Origin: Gavia stellata
Lineage: Eukaryota; Chordata; Aves; Gaviiformes; Gaviidae
NCBI RefSeq assembly: GCF_030936135.1
Contig: NC_082637.1
Location: 42,667,821-42,731,820, forward strand
Reading direction: 5' to 3'
Length of the DNA stretch: 64,000 bases
The first letter of the stretch is position 1; each line of letters opens with the position of its first letter. The notes below the pieces were generated by a model. The model searched no databases, was not told the origin of the DNA, and saw only the letters and a program-made list of their open reading frames with translations. This document shows positions 11,762 to 26,620 of this stretch, piece after piece. A program made the translations under genes and the position numbers.

Positions 11762-14389
11762 ACTAGTAGGTTGAAAACATGGGCTTAAATTAGTGGTCAA
11801 AATGCATATTGCTCCAGATTTTATATTTCAATGTATTCTCTGCTTTGAAAAGGCATCTGTGTCATCGGTGTATTTCATCTGCAAACCTCCAGACAGAAAT
11901 TAAGAGAAAATATATGGAAAAACATCAGCCTATTAGGACAAGGAATTGTGAAGGAAAGAATAACAAATATAAGCATAAAATGGGGTAAACGTAACTTGCA
12001 TGCATCAAATGCAAGCTATGACAGAATGGCTTGATGCTTTTCTCTGGTAACTGATTTTTAGTGAAAATAAAAGTAGTGCAATAGACTGAATATTGAACAG
12101 AGCTTCAGTAAAGAGTTTGGTATCAAGATGCCTGGCAAATCGTCAGTATAAGTAGAGGAGAGCTAGAACCTCACACAAGGGCTGACTATACACTGAAATA
12201 ATGTGAAATTAAGTAACATGACATGTAAATTTATGCATTTTATGTCTTGTAACAAAGGAATCTGAGGAGGTTTGCCAGATATAAGCAACTCAGAGAATTC
12301 CCTTTTCCAACAAATGAGTAGAAAACTCATTGAATATTCAGGAATATGTATGAAGGCCAAAAAAGAAATTTAAAGTTCTCATGGATTCCTATTACTTTTA
12401 GCATATGTATGGTACTCTTACTGTCACTCCCATTTCTTTCTTCCTTGCATAGTCCTTTTTTATTAATTTCTGATCGTGTCTCCAGCTCCATGGTACCAAA
12501 CTGAAAAGTGTCTACCTACAATCCATATTCTCCCAGTTTGACAGTGAAGTCCTCCTAAGTTCTCCTGGACCATGCACCTTTGTCATCAATTCTCTATTCA
12601 TTGTGAAGAAATGCTAGCTTAACAGGTATTATGATGTTATGCCATTTCTTCAGCTACTGACCCTATACTATTTCTTCAGTGAGAAGAATTTTTATAGGGA
12701 AGTTAAGTAAGTCTGCTGCCAACAGATTTAGTTTTCCTAATCGAGCCTGAGAAGCATCACAAACACACATTCCTCCCAGCCAGGAATCAGAAAACTGCTG
12801 AACTCCACCACATTCCTCTGATTTGCTGAAAATTAAAATTACCACCTGGAACTGCTCCCTATTTAGATGGCCATGAAGACTAGTGGCAGTGATTTGCTAC
12901 CACCAGGGAGGCATCTTGTGACTACCAGCAGTTTTCTGGAAGTCCCAGAAGTGGTGAGTGGAGATTTTTTTTGAATTCATGGCAGAAGAAAGCAGGAAGG
13001 GATTGGGCACTACTGGCTGCTAAGGGCGTATCTTTCTAGCACAAAAAGCTTGGTGTAGAGGGTAGCTGCATGACCTCTACCGAGGTTTTACTCTCTTCTC
13101 TTGGGGGAGATTTGACTCTTTTGAACAACAGAAAGGCTTTTATACACCCTTTCAGTATGAACTTTTTCATCTTGATGTCAACAATCCCTGCCTTGGGATT
13201 GTCGTGTGTTTTTTCTTTAATTCATAGCATTATAGCATCACGTACTGTCACATGATTCAGCCAAGGAAAACAAAATCTCTGGCACTTTTTCATCACTTAA
13301 GAAGCAAATACTAAAGTCAGGAAACCTGTACCAATCCAGCCTGAAATAAATCAATTTCATTCTACAGATGGGAACATCCTAGTTGCCTATGAGATACATT
13401 TTCTCATTGATAAGCATTACTAGAAATATGACAGGGTCAGTAAACATAATTTACTTTAATTATTTCACTTTTCCTTCACTTACACCTTTTTTTCCAACAA
13501 TGCTGTCAATGCTGTTGAAAGAAAAACACCAGATTTAAAACACAAAAAATTACACTGGGAATTTAATGCAAGAATGTAGGAAAATTATGGAGAAAGTTCC
13601 CAAGATTGCCAATACCTGGTGAAATGTAATATTTCAATCTCAAAATTTTGGAAGGTAATTTTGAAAGTTCTACATAATATTTACAGATGACATGTCAAAG
13701 GAATTAGAATTGTGCATGAAACTGCTTATTAATGGGGAAAGATTCACAGGCTGTGCAGACATAAATTTTGGGCTCTTAAATATGACAGGGATGTTCAATG
13801 GCTTTTACTCAATCAAAACTAATGAGGACACATTGAAGATGACTCACAAATTTAATCTTTGTTGCTCTTGATGAAGATGTTTTTACTTTTGGTATTTCTT
13901 TGATTTTAAAATTTCTCGTTAAATATTTAATCAGGATACTGACATCCAGGTGATAATTCCCCAGCAGCCACAGAAGGCTAAGAGAAAGGGGAGATTCACA
14001 TGGTTTCTATTCAAATCTTTCGGTTGGATATAATGGAAGGAAAGGATTCAATTACTTTGACCCACTATAGTCAGGACATTCAGCTTCTTTAAGGGTTCCC
14101 AAACTTTTCAAGACTGTTGCTATGCTTATAGGAACACTTTACTTTCTAGTCCACCAGGCCAAATGATGAAAACATTGCAGGATCTCCTTAGTGAAAGGCA
14201 CTGCCATAACAGAGGAATAGGTAAATAAAAATCAAAGCCGTAACATTTTCATTTCTTGGGAACTTGCAAGTCAGATAAGAAGTGAAGTACATTTTTTTCA
14301 GTCTACTCACTCAGGAAATCAGGAGGTCCAGTCAAGATCAAGGTTTTTTCATGCTAGGTGTTGAACAGAGATAGAGGTAGAAGAAGAAA

Positions 14390-14520
14390 AGGCACTACTG
14401 TCTTATTTTACAGGTGGAGAACAGAAAGAAAATCCAGCTTTGCTTAGGTAGCTGGTAGCAGAGTCAGAGGCTGTATCTAAGTCTCACAAATACCGGTACA
14501 AGCCTCACTTGCAAGGTCAT
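14390..14520 (+). repeat. Possible ancient MIR-like SINE remnant
   Basis: A block beginning TTATTTTACAGGTGGAGAA, followed by GGTAGCTGGTAGCAGAGTCAG, resembles the core and 3' part of ancient MIR/tetrapod SINEs (tail of the type 'ACAGGTGAGGAAACTGAGGC ... GGCAGAGCC'). The match is partial and from memory, so this is tentative. Confidence 0.3.
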
Positions 14521-17500
14521 CTTCTCTTTCATGGGAAGAGCCTTCCATTTTGATAGTTTCCTTTTAATTCAATTCCCAGAAATGCATACATGAAAACAAC
14601 TAAAGTCTTATGAAATAAAACATTGCACTGATAAAACTCTGGGGTAGTTGCTGGTACCTGTCCTACTTGGAAGTAAGCAGTAAAATCTACTTGCAGTCTC
14701 ATGAAAATAAGCTTTCGGTCCCAGCACTGCCTCAGAGACAGGCTGAATTCAGACAAATTTCCTGTTTCCTTTGAGCCTTATCTGAGCCAAATATTTTCAT
14801 TTTCTTACTGAGCTAAGCCAGCTAATCAGGCTTCCTCAACCCTTTGAGCTTTGTGGTTTCTAATTAGCATTATCCCTTTTCCAAGGCCCATGGAGTTTTG
14901 GCTCCCTGGAAGAACTGTGTTACTGTGCCTTGAGGTCCTGATGCTGGCAGATGGCAGCGTCCGGCCCCAAGTATGGATAGATGGATGGATGTCAGTTTTT
15001 TGTTGTTTTGCACCTAACCAATTAGGCAACTGCTTTCAGCTCTAGCATGGACACTACCCAGTTCTTCTTGGTTATGCAACTATTTATTCTTAATTATTTT
15101 GCTTACCAAGCCTTTCCGGCTCCTGTATCTAGCAGAGACAAAATACAGGAAGATGGGGCAACGGAAGCTGTACAGAAGCAGTAAAGGATGCTGAGAGCTT
15201 GTTAAATATTCTCGCAGGCCCTCGTCCCAAGAATTTCCATGAATTGTATTGTCATCAAAATGCTTAGGGGGACCCTAATGACCACAAAGGATTCAGCTGG
15301 ACCACCCAGAGCTGCAAATGCTAAAAGAAGCCTCAAGGGCCACTTGCAGGATTAAACTTGCTCCCCCTTTAACGTCTTGAAAATATTCTGTGAGGGCCTT
15401 CCCACCACCATCAAGTAATGAAAACTTTTCTTTGTACTTCTCCAATCAATTTGGCATCACTGTGCTGCCTGAAAGCTAGACCGGAAGAAAATATCCACCT
15501 GTAACACTGACTTGACGGAAGTGTTACGTCATAGCAGTAAGACCATTGGAAAAGACATATTCTAATGGTTTACGTATCCTGGTGAAATCTAACTAATAAC
15601 TCCACCTGCCTATAGAATTAGCACTGATTTGTGTGTTTTGCATGATGAAGAAACATTCAAAACCACCCTGTCTGTCAGGAACTAGTTTAACAAAGATACT
15701 ACTGATGGTTCTTCCAAGAATTTTGCACTAATAAAGCTTTCCATTCATCAGAGTATCCAGTTCTAAACCTTTTACAAATGAAGAGGGCGGGATGCATTTT
15801 AATTCAGTAGGAGAAAGGAGAAATGACCTTACAAGTAATAGATATAGCTAGGCAGGAAGTTTCGGAATTGGCAGTTAGGAATTATGTGTACCTGGATACA
15901 ACCATAAAAGCAAGAAATTAAACTACTTTATAGCCATCAAAATATGTAGCTACAGGGATCATACATATAAAACCAGTATAAAATCAGATTGTTGAATAAT
16001 AGTATTCAATTTGCCATCATAAATCAAATTGGGTGAAAGATATTTGTTCCAGTATTTCTGTAAAAACATGGCTATTTGTCTGGAAGCATGTACACAAGAT
16101 AAATAAACAGTAGTAATACTTATAATAGATACATTATTTTAAAGTTATTGTAAATAGACCACTGAGAAATCTTTTCCCACCACTGGAGTTGAATAGAATG
16201 CAATGAAATTATTGCAAATTGTCCAATACTGGAATTGAGGCTGTCGGGAATATCAGACATATGGTATATTAATACCCTATTTTTCACGTGGGTTGTTGCA
16301 TCTGATTGTCTGTAGTTACATTCTGAAAGACCGCTATCTCTGTATCTCTTCTGTTAGTGAATATGAGTTGTAGGCTGAAAATGCAGGGCAAAGACAGGAC
16401 CATATAGCAGGATCATGGATTGCACAAATGGCAAACATTCTCACTAGGATCATCTGATGTTTATAAAATCTTACAGCAATTGGCATGCATTTTAAGCTGG
16501 ACAGAAGCACTTGCTTTGGCCTGTTGAGAGACTGTCCAAGCCTGATAGTTGTTTCACTGTTTTAGGAGAAAGACCTTTTAAGGGCATGTGTTTGGGAGAT
16601 GCTCACATTAAAACAAAAGTTTTCTTTATGAAGCACTGAAGCTGTACATCTTTACAAGGTGAAAATTTGCCTTGGTCTCAGACAATTTTTAGAGACTCAG
16701 AGCAGATCATTTCACCACTTGAGACAATATTTGAATGTAAGACTCCCTCACTGAAGGGAACAAGTTTCAAAGTATAAAAAGCCCATCATTTTGCCTTATG
16801 TTCTAAATCCTTTTGTAATCCGTAGGCAGTTTATCAGATACATCAGAAATGGAATGTAACATGCATGGAAGCTAGCAAGATATGATCACAGTGTACTCTT
16901 AGATTACATTGTGTTTTAGCGTTCCCTGTTTCTTCCTCATATATCATGACATAGATTTCCCTATAAGTAGGTGAAACAGGTTAAACTCTCATTAAAGGCC
17001 AATTCAGTCACATGCATAATAGTAGTCTTCAATTAAAAGAAAGACTTAACAAATTAATTGACAGGACAAAGCTTCCAAAGCCTACATACAATCTTTTAGC
17101 ACATTTGGGAAGATTATGGCTTAATGTACAACTCTTTGGCTTCTCTAAGATATCCCCAGTGCCTTGCTGAAACCTTCCCCCCCCTGCACCTGGACCCTAG
17201 CTCATTGTGTTATAAGGAGGGTTATTTTGGCTTGGAGAGAAGAGGACTTTCATGACTTCAAACATGGACATTAGATCAAGTTTTTATCTTCTCACATAAT
17301 CCTGTCTTTGATGTCACCAGACTGAGGCCTCTCAGAATAGAAAGAGAAAGCTGTGAAAAGAGGCCCAGTTAATTTATACATTTAAGTGCTGCTGTTCTAA
17401 TTCGCCAGTGTAGCATTTTCATTGTTTTCTGCTTTGCATCCTAAAGGCAGGCTTACACCAGGCAATTATGAATGGCTCCTCTGAACAAATAATTGAAATT

Positions 17501-19433
17501 CACTAGTTGTGGGATATGGTTAAACAATGTCAGGATTGGAGGTGCGAGGTCAAATATATTCCCAGTGGCACTACTGAAGTTACAGGCTACCCTTTTCACT
17601 TGCCTTGAAGGACGAGTGTTTGTAACACACTTGCTTTAACAGCAACTAATCAGGTAAGCTGCATTAGACAAATAGCAAACATGAACACGGTATTTTGCAT
17701 TTGTCTTCAACCCAGAACAGCAGTCTTGTAGTTAAAATAACAAGCCTTCAGAAGGTGATATGGAAGACTGCTTTGCAGCATGGAGACTATTTGATGATAA
17801 TTAAATGGGTAAAGATATACAACATTTGCAAAATCCTCCTCTTGCAAATGCAGCAAGGAGACAGCTATAAAAATGGGGATTGACCCCATGTGCAAACACT
17901 TCTGCTGAAAAATTACACCAAGCTAGTGTTGGAGCAACAATTCTATAATGAATTCTCTTTCCTCTAATGTAGCAATGAAAAAAAAAAGAGTTGTTGAAAC
18001 ACCTAACTGAGGGATTGCGAGACATTTCTGCATAATTTACCTTGCAAAGCCAATAATTTAGTCTTTCACAAAACAACTCACCCCAAATTATCCACATTAT
18101 TTTCTAGTGAATTTGTGATGTAAGAGTTTTGTGCTAAAGTCCACCAAAATAGTAGACTTCTCTGCTCCTCATAAAAAAAGCAAAACTCTGTGTGTGTGCA
18201 TGTGGTGAATGGATGTGTGCTGCAGAAACACAAAACATGCCATAAAGCAGCCTGTCAAGGTGAAAGTTAAATAAACAGGTTTTTGTTTCATAATGGAATG
18301 GACTCACTAAAATAAAATGGGGGTATCCAACAGTAAAACATACATACCTTACTGATTCAGGAATCTTTATGCTTAGTGATCATTGCCATGAATGAAAAGC
18401 AGAGCAATTTGCTCTTCCACTTTCATCAAACCACAGCATACAGGATAAACCTCCCATTTTGTCTGTTGCCTATACTAAAATAGACTTGGTCCAAGGCAAA
18501 GCACTGCTAACTCAAGCCATTCAAAACTCCTGAACTCTGCCTTCCCCACAACCCACAAATCTTTTTCTTTGCCTTTTTGAAGTATGAACTGCCATAGTTC
18601 AAAATCATCCTCTATAACCACAAATCTAAAACTTATTTCTCTTTAAAATGCAATCTGATATGCATCATATTTATAATCCCATTAACTTGGAGAAGAGACT
18701 TTAAAAAGTACCCATTATTGGGATTTTTATAATCCTGCTTGTACTACCACTTCTCATCATGCCAGTACCAAAATTCTGTTTTTATCACGTGTCTGAATAT
18801 TATGCAGACTAAGGCTCCACACTGGCAGTTAATGAGTTTGAAACAGAAAATCTCTTTTTTTCATATATTTTTTTTTCTCTCCAGTGCTTGACATCTATTT
18901 TATATTACCAGCACAAATAAATGTTATCCATAGGCTCTCTTCATTACACATTATTCCCCCTTTTACAGTTCTTTTTATGGCTGTTAAAGTTTATTTCAAG
19001 AGACACATTCTCTGTGTTTTTTCTGCTTTCTAGTGTGAGGTTAACATGAGTTATGCCCTAATTTATGTTTATTAGTGTGTTATGGTTCTGACTGCATCCC
19101 CATGAGAAACATTACTGGCTTCCACAACTACCTTCCTGATAATCATAAAACAAATATTGAACAATGAAGGAAGCTTAAAAAACCCCCAAACCTGTCTAAA
19201 ATTGAAGAATGACTGCTTAAATACAACCCAGATTCTGTGCTGTGTCACTCTTTGCAGTGTTTTTACCGCTATGTCTTTTAGATGTAAAAAAGCTTAGATT
19301 GTAGCACTGGCCCATCTGTGCCAGTCTATACCACTGATTCCATGTCTTTTGGAACAGAAGTTTAAAAAAATTCCCTACAATAGTCAGAATAAATAAAGCT
19401 CTAGGCAAGGAAATGTCATAGCTCTGCTATTGT

Positions 19434-19488
19434 TCCTACTGACATCAAAAGCAAAAGTCCCACTGACTTCACCAGGAGTCAGATCAGT
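19434..19488 (-). repeat. Short palindromic sauropsid repeat motif
   Basis: Contains AAAAGTCCCACTGACTTCAC. Its reverse complement aligns with 5758-5820, sharing the layout TGAAG.CA.T.GGA.TTTTGC. Such short hairpin-prone motifs are common in reptile and bird DNA and probably descend from an old mobile element. The family is not assigned. Confidence 0.4.
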
Positions 19489-22400
19489 CTCCTGTTTTGG
19501 TGAAAAACAGTAGATCTGCCACTTCTACGTGCAGAATTGCTAAGATGTTCTGCATTTCTGGCACATAGTCACAATTGCATAAGGATCAAGCATAATAAAG
19601 TAGATTAGCCACTCAGAATAAGGAGTAGAGCTACTCCTTCTTAATAGTTATAGGAAAACATTAGCATCAGCATTATACTAGTTCATTAGGCTATCCAACA
19701 TCCTGATATAAAATAATATAAATGTTGTATGTAGAGATACAGTTTATTTCATTGTAATTTGTAGTATATGTGATTTCATGAGATAATTTGATCAAACATC
19801 AAACCAAAAAATTCTGCAGGTACTGTCACTACAATACCTGTACTGCCAGTGTCTAGGGACCACTTCAGAGTGGCCCAGAGGCTGGTTTCTGTCACACATG
19901 GGGTCGCAGCCCAGGAAATGGGAGAGGAGATGGCAGAAAGCTGCCCAGCTGCTGATTTTTATTCTGAGCAGAGCAGCATAACTGGGAACTGCTAGTGCCT
20001 CCACAGGACTGCTTCCTTTTCCACTTAATGGGTGAATCTGTCACTTTTTTCTTGGTCTCAACAAGGTCACCTCTTTCTGTCACATTCCCTGTCTGCTAGG
20101 AGATGTTGTTAACAATATGACAGCTTGGGAATCTTCTGCCTAGTGGCAAAAGGGTTTTGGAGTTCAGTCTTTATGCACATAATAAAAAAGGAGCAAAGTC
20201 CTTAAAGATGGCAAGGGCTAGGACTGAGCACTTTGCCATGTCCCTGCACCTGGCTGGTCTAATTCCTAGCCAACAGACTTGTAGCTACCCAGAGAATATC
20301 TTACTGTTGTATGTGGCATGGGACAGCTAATTAACTCCAGGAGGATGGGAAATTTCACTCGCCTTACACAGGAGCTGAACCAGGTCTCATGCAGCCTGAG
20401 TGAATGCTGTATCACAGAGTTGCTGGACACATATCATCTCCAGCCACAGAGTAAAGGAACGGAGCTTAACATTCATCCATCACTGGCTATGTTAGGCATC
20501 TCGTTGAAGGGACTTTGATGTATCCCGTTTTGAAGTAAATATTTTCTGTGGACATCTAAATCCAGGGCTCTGGATTCCGCTACCTGGCCCAGGCATACAC
20601 ATTCTTCTGTGAAACTACCCCTACTAATGTGCATTTAAATAATACTGAAATACTTATACCTTGTTATACTCAATTCCCTTCTCCTTTTCTTTCAGTGTAC
20701 ACAGAAATCAATAAAGAGATGCTAAAACCAGAGCAATGCAGATATGTCATAATGCCAGTAAATACTGAGCAGACAAACAGGGGTCCTATTTAAGTGAGGA
20801 CTGAAAAGTTAGGCTGCAGTTATCCAGCCATGTTTATCATTCTCGCTTTGTACTATTTACTTATGAGATGAAAAATCGTCTACATCCAAATATCAGTAAA
20901 CCAGTGAAGCATACAGGAATTGTCACTTCCAATAGTCCTGCAAATGCAATAACTCTTGCCTCTGCAGCTGTAGCTGTGGAGCCTTCCTTTAGACTCAGTT
21001 ATCTCTGTTCTTCTATCCAGCTACACAGAAAGGGACTTCAGAATGAAAACACTGTCAACATAAGCAGGTCAGTACTAGATCACTGAGGGTAATCTAAACT
21101 TCCCAGGGTGTTGATTCATGACCTTTTAAAGCTATTTATTCCAGGATAAAATACGGTACAAGTGGTCATCAAGGAAAGTGAATGCAGAGGTTTACTTAGG
21201 TGCTGGCTCATGCTTGTCTTGCACAAATATACGTGGCTACAGTAAATGTCAGCAAAGGAGAATCTGATCCTAGGAAATGATTTCTGTCTAACTTGCAATC
21301 ACCTTTAGGCCTGTATATTTTTTGAGCTGTCCATGACTAACATTAGAGGTGGATTTTTTTTATACAAGCTATAGATCTTACATGATCATCTAGAGCTCTT
21401 ATGTGAATAAACAAACAGAAAAAAGGTGCATGCCTTAATTATTTCTGTTTATCTTTTGAAAATGCTTCTTAGCATAATGTTTTTCATATTTCCATAAAAG
21501 TAGAGTGGTGATGGTGTGATTAGATAGTTAAGTTACATTGTCATTAAAATGATTCCAGCAACAGGACGAATAATGCCTACTGGGTACCTGAGACAGCCTT
21601 GATCTGAAGAGCCTGTTACCTACAGACAGAGATCAGAAGGGGAATAATAATAGACAAATTGCATACCATTTATAAAAATAAAAGAATATCTATATAATTA
21701 CAAATAAATAAAATTAAAATTTGTTAAAAATCACTATAAACCAAATAGCCAAAGTGAGTTTTAGAGGTAAGCTCAAAGTGGATAAAGTAGGACTCTCACA
21801 GGTTGTAACAGTGAGCTTGAATCATGCATACAGGGAGATGTATTTGTGACTAAGAAGAATTGTTATATCAAAATCTGATGAATATAAGTGTTTGTGAGCA
21901 CCGGCAGAGTGAAAGCAAATGGGAGTAATACAGGAAAAAGAGTAAGCAAAGAGAGGTTTGAGATTTGATATACTGAGTGGAAAACAAGCATAAAGAATTT
22001 AAGATGAGATTTTAAACCTCTTCTTTAAGCAGAGGTTAGCAACAATGTTGTGCAGAAACTAAAGAAAGATAAAGTAGGAGAATGATCTTGTGATAATCAC
22101 TATGAATGAGAAGAAAGAGCAAGAGACAGCTGTAGAAAGAGAGTACTTTGGAAATACCAAGGGAGAGAGTGACAAGACTTAGATATGACCTGGAGGTGAG
22201 TTACCAAGTCACCAATACAGCACAGAAATTGGTGCTCAAACCCATGGTGTCCCCATGGGATTCATTGCTGTGACAGTCACAGGGGTACAATCAAGTCTTC
22301 AGTAGACTTATATTAGTACCCACTTTAAGTAAGACAACACCATAAATATGATAGAGAGTGCTTTTCAAAAGGGCAGACTCATGAAGTCAGTAGTGGAGAC

Positions 22401-25400
22401 TGCTGAAAGACATAACTTTTAAGTACATCACACGCTCTTAAACATATGACCCCAAATACCTATGGGAAATCATAATTAAAATGTGGTCTTTCAAATCTTT
22501 CACTCATACAGACTATTCATTTTGATTTTACAGATTTATATACACTGATGAGGTGGACTTGTCTCTGGGTATACTAGGGATTTGAAGTGAAATGAGATGG
22601 TCTTCAAATGGTCAGGAAAATGAAAATTCTATTATTTTATGGAAAAAAATGCACAAGAAAGAATGATTGGATGTGTTTAACAAGATTTTGGGCTTTTTCT
22701 GGGTCTTTTTTTTAATTCCCCTGAGTCACAAACAGTTGGTTCAAGCTGAACTGAACTCACAATATGTTGGTGTCGAAGAACACATCATAAACACCATGAA
22801 GAACAGTGTAAATGCTTGTGACTGAAGAAGATTCTCCTGATGTAGGTAAAGTTAAGTAGTTTTCAGTTAGATAAGTCCCTTTTCTCAAATACTGACATCA
22901 AAAGGTTGTTCCGGTTAAACAGAATGACAGGATAGTATCCATTCATTATTTTCATTTTGGTAACAATTTAAGAGTAATTAGAAGTTACACGAAAATGAAG
23001 TTGCAGATCACACTTCCCCTTACAGTTAGAGTCTGGCTCTTTCAAAGGGGTCTAGAAGACTGTATTTTATATTCGTATTACTGTTGGCTTATGTTAATAC
23101 GTATGAGAATTAGATGATTTTTTTTTATTTTAGTATTTCCAAATTGGCCCATATGTTATTAGCTGACTCAAATTTTGACAGTATCTCAAATGTGAGGAAC
23201 CCTTAGTGAATGTCCATCAATAAAGATGCTGGCTTAGTGGTCTTGACCACTGTCATTTCAGATGCTCCAGAAAAGAGAACAGGATGGAATTTAGTCCTCT
23301 GCTAGAAATCTCCTTTCCTCACTTAGCAACCACTTTTTCTCCTTCTGAAGATCTGCCTAACTCCTGTCTGACTTCTGCAGCTAATGAGGATTAGGTTTAG
23401 CAAGCCCAAGCTGTTACCATATAACACTGATTAATTTATGGGACATCCAGTGCAGTGGATGAAAATAAAAAGACTTTAAAAAGTATGCTATCATGTGACA
23501 ATATTTGCATTTTCAGAAACTTCAATGAAGAATCACCTCTACTCCAACAAATGTTATATTAAATTCCTTAACAGAGATAAAACATCATATTTTGCCCTGG
23601 AACTTTTCTTAGAAATGGCAAATTAATTTGTTCTGAAACTCTGTAAGGCAAAACAAAGTTTTATGTGAGCACTGGAAACACTACAGCTGGGACACTACAG
23701 ATTTGTATCCTATATTCCCTAAAGCCCATCACTCCCATATCTTTGCTCAGTTTTTCATTCAGCCACCAGTCTTCATGAATGTTGAAAAAATCTCATGATT
23801 TTGAGACTTCTAATTCTCTGGAAAGGTGGAGGCTTGGCTGAAATTAGCCAAGGTACTCAAAGAAGGAAAGAGGACTTACAGATGGAGAGTCTGACCACAT
23901 AAATTTTTCAGTTATTTTGTTAAGACAGTAAGAGAATAAAATCATAATATTAATGTAACCAATACAACATAGCCAAAGATGATGTGTGGACTATTTCAGA
24001 CTGAACTATTAGTGTGGACAAGGCTTAACTGATTCAATATAGGGTCAAATACTGGGAATTATGGGCCATTGGTGACTGACAGACCCTTAGAAACACAAAC
24101 TAATCAAAACATACTTCCCACACATCAATTCATGGACACATGCACAGAAAAAAACCCATACAACTAACAGATTAAACCTTGATTACAGCCAAAGTACAAT
24201 TTGCACTGATGTTTATGAGATCTTTGGCTAAGTAAAATCAGTTTCAATTACACAGTCTAGTGAATCTTACTTACAGTAAATCTTAGAGACTAAGATAGTA
24301 ATTCTCCTTATTCAACTTGCCGTAAAATAGTGGTAACTGCATTTGAAAAAGGGTAATAAAGGTGTTGAGATGTTTCATCTTGAACATAGGATCCTGCTTC
24401 TAAGAAGAACAAGAGGTTGTATAACATACCATGAATAAATGTATTTAATTTTTAAAAAATATTGTAAGATAGACTTTAGTTCTTGTAAAAACTGATAAAT
24501 ATGAATGTGAAGATGAATAAAATATAAGGTCATCAGCGACTCACCCTATTTTATGAACTTTGATCATGTAATAGGGTTTGCATTTGTTTCTCAGATATGA
24601 ATGGAGATGGAATTCAAGATAAGATATTAATCATAATTAAACTGACTACAACAGGTCTATGCTGAAAAATTGTTAATGACCACAAAGAATGCTTAGCCAT
24701 AATGAGCTGCTTCATTCATTAATTTCCTCATTAAGAGGGCCTCCACTTAATAAGTTCAGTAAAAAGTTGATATAATATTGTATTTGTATTCTCTTTTTTA
24801 TCAATTTCCACTTCAGTGGTATATCATTTGGAAAATGAAATAAATCATTTAAAACATATAATTTCTTGTATATATTCATATAGTAATTCCCTAAGCGATG
24901 CTGTGTTTATAAGTTGTCAGTGTGCATATTAATTTGTCATACCCACCAACCTCATGTTCATTTATTTACTACTAGCCATTGAGAAGCAGATTAAAAAGCA
25001 CATGCTGCCCCTTCTTTCAAAGTTTTATTAAGGCCAAGTAGGCCAAATGGTATATTCCAGTTGAATCCTGCTGGTTGCCAGGACTTGAAAATTACTAATT
25101 ACAGTTCTAAGTGACTTAATATGTTTGTATGCATGATTATTTATGAATACGTGTTAAGTGCTGCATAAAATAACACTCTCTCATTTCAATATTAAAACAT
25201 ATTAATTGTTCAGTATGTAGAGGTTCATATGAACTTGCTAAATACCATTAATTTACTGAAATGTGTGTCATATTGATAAAAACTGGTGATGGCCTTGTGC
25301 AGAATAAACAAAAAATGAACTAAAAATACATCTTCCTTTTCCTTCCTCTTCTCCTCTTCCCCCCTTCTCACCACCAAACCAGACCCACATAAATACCTAT

Positions 25401-25521
25401 ATCACTACTACTCAGAGAAGTTAGTAGCTAAGCTTTTGTTTTCCAAAACAATACCAGCACACACACACACTGCACGCCATCAAGGAAAAAAGCATGTTGT
25501 TCATTCCTTTCCTAGAAACTA

Positions 25522-26620
25522 CACAGAATCACAGAGTCACAGAATCGTTGAGGCAGGAAAGGACTTCTTGAGATTATCATGTGCAAACCTCTGCTCAAGC
25601 AGGGTCACCTAGAGTGGGTTGCTCAGGACCACGTCCAGCTAGGTTTTGAGTATCTCCACAGAAGAAAACTCCACAACCTCTCAGGGCAACCTCTGCCAGT
25701 GCTTGGCCACCCCCACAGTATAAAAATGTTTTCTTATGTCCAGATGAAATTTCAGGGTTTTTAATTTGTGCCCATTGCCTCTTGTCCTGTCACTGGCCAC
25801 CACTAAGTGTCTGGCTTCCTCTTCTTCATTCCCTCCCATCAGGTGTTTACACACATGGATAAGATCTCTCTGAACCTTCTCTTCTCCAGGCTGGACAGTC
25901 CCAGCTCTCACAGCCTCTCCTCATACGGAAAATGCTCCAGTCCCTTCATCACCTTTGTGGCCCTGCACTGCACTCATTCCAATATGTCCATATCTTTCCT
26001 TTACTGGGGAGCCCAGCACTGCACCCAGCACTCCAGGTGTATCTCACCGGTGCTAAATAGAGAGGAAGGATTACCCCACTCAATCTGCTGCCAGCACTCT
26101 GCCTATTGCTGCTCCGAAGGCTTTTGGCTCATGTTCAACTTGATGTCCACCAGGACCCTCAGGTCCTTTTCTGCAAAGCTGCTTTCCAGCTGAGCAGCCC
26201 CCAGCTGTACTGGTGCATGGGGCTGTTCCTCCCAAAGTGCAAATCTTTGCACTATCCCTTTTTGAACTTCATGAGATTCTTCCCAGCCCATTTCTCCAGC
26301 ATGCCAAGGTCACTCTGGTGTATCTGCAAACTTGCTGAGGACGCAGTCTGTCTCAGTGTCCAGGTTGCTGATGACACGCTAACAGTACTGGCCCCAGTAT
26401 TGTGCCCCCCACTAGTGATCACAACCCTCTGGGCCTGGCCGTTCACCCAGTTTTCAATCCATCTCACTGTCCACTTAACTAACCTGCACTTTGTCAGCTT
26501 GTTTATGAGGATACTACAAGAGGCAGTGCTAAATGCCTTACTAAAGCTGAGGTAAACCACATCACTGCTCTCCCCTTGCCCACCAAGGTTGTCGCTCGTA
26601 GAAGGCTCTCAAGTTTCATT
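25522..26620 (-). mobile_element. CR1 LINE, antisense, 5'-truncated
   Basis: The element reads on the minus strand. Its 3' end is at the left, marked by degenerate 8-bp repeats (CACAGAAT, ACAGAGTC) at about 25529-25550, as in bird CR1. Translated on the minus strand, 26252-26560 shows reverse-transcriptase segments such as VYLSFSKAFSTAS and WIENWVNGQAQRVV, and 25681-25911 shows the tail with SDRTRGNGHKL and LDIRKHFYT. Frameshifts and small deletions separate these blocks, so it is not functional. The right boundary near 26620 is where similarity stops and is approximate. It is a non-LTR retrotransposon cut off at its 5' end, as usual for CR1. Confidence 0.9.

Larger units (their letters stand above)
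9801..25521. other. Long AT-rich gene-poor interval
   Basis: About 15.7 kb with no supported exon. Open frames stay under about 100 codons and lack splice context. Small items within it are a (CAAA)n repeat at 11727-11761, a possible MIR-like remnant at about 14390-14520, a short palindromic motif at 19434-19488 shared with 5758-5820, and a short TG repeat near 18190. Conserved FOXB2 enhancers could lie here but cannot be told from single-sequence reading. Confidence 0.45.

Noticed and set aside
25807-26555. Plus-strand frames of 128 and 149 codons
   Set aside because: These are the antisense strand of the CR1 element; the coding sense is the minus strand.
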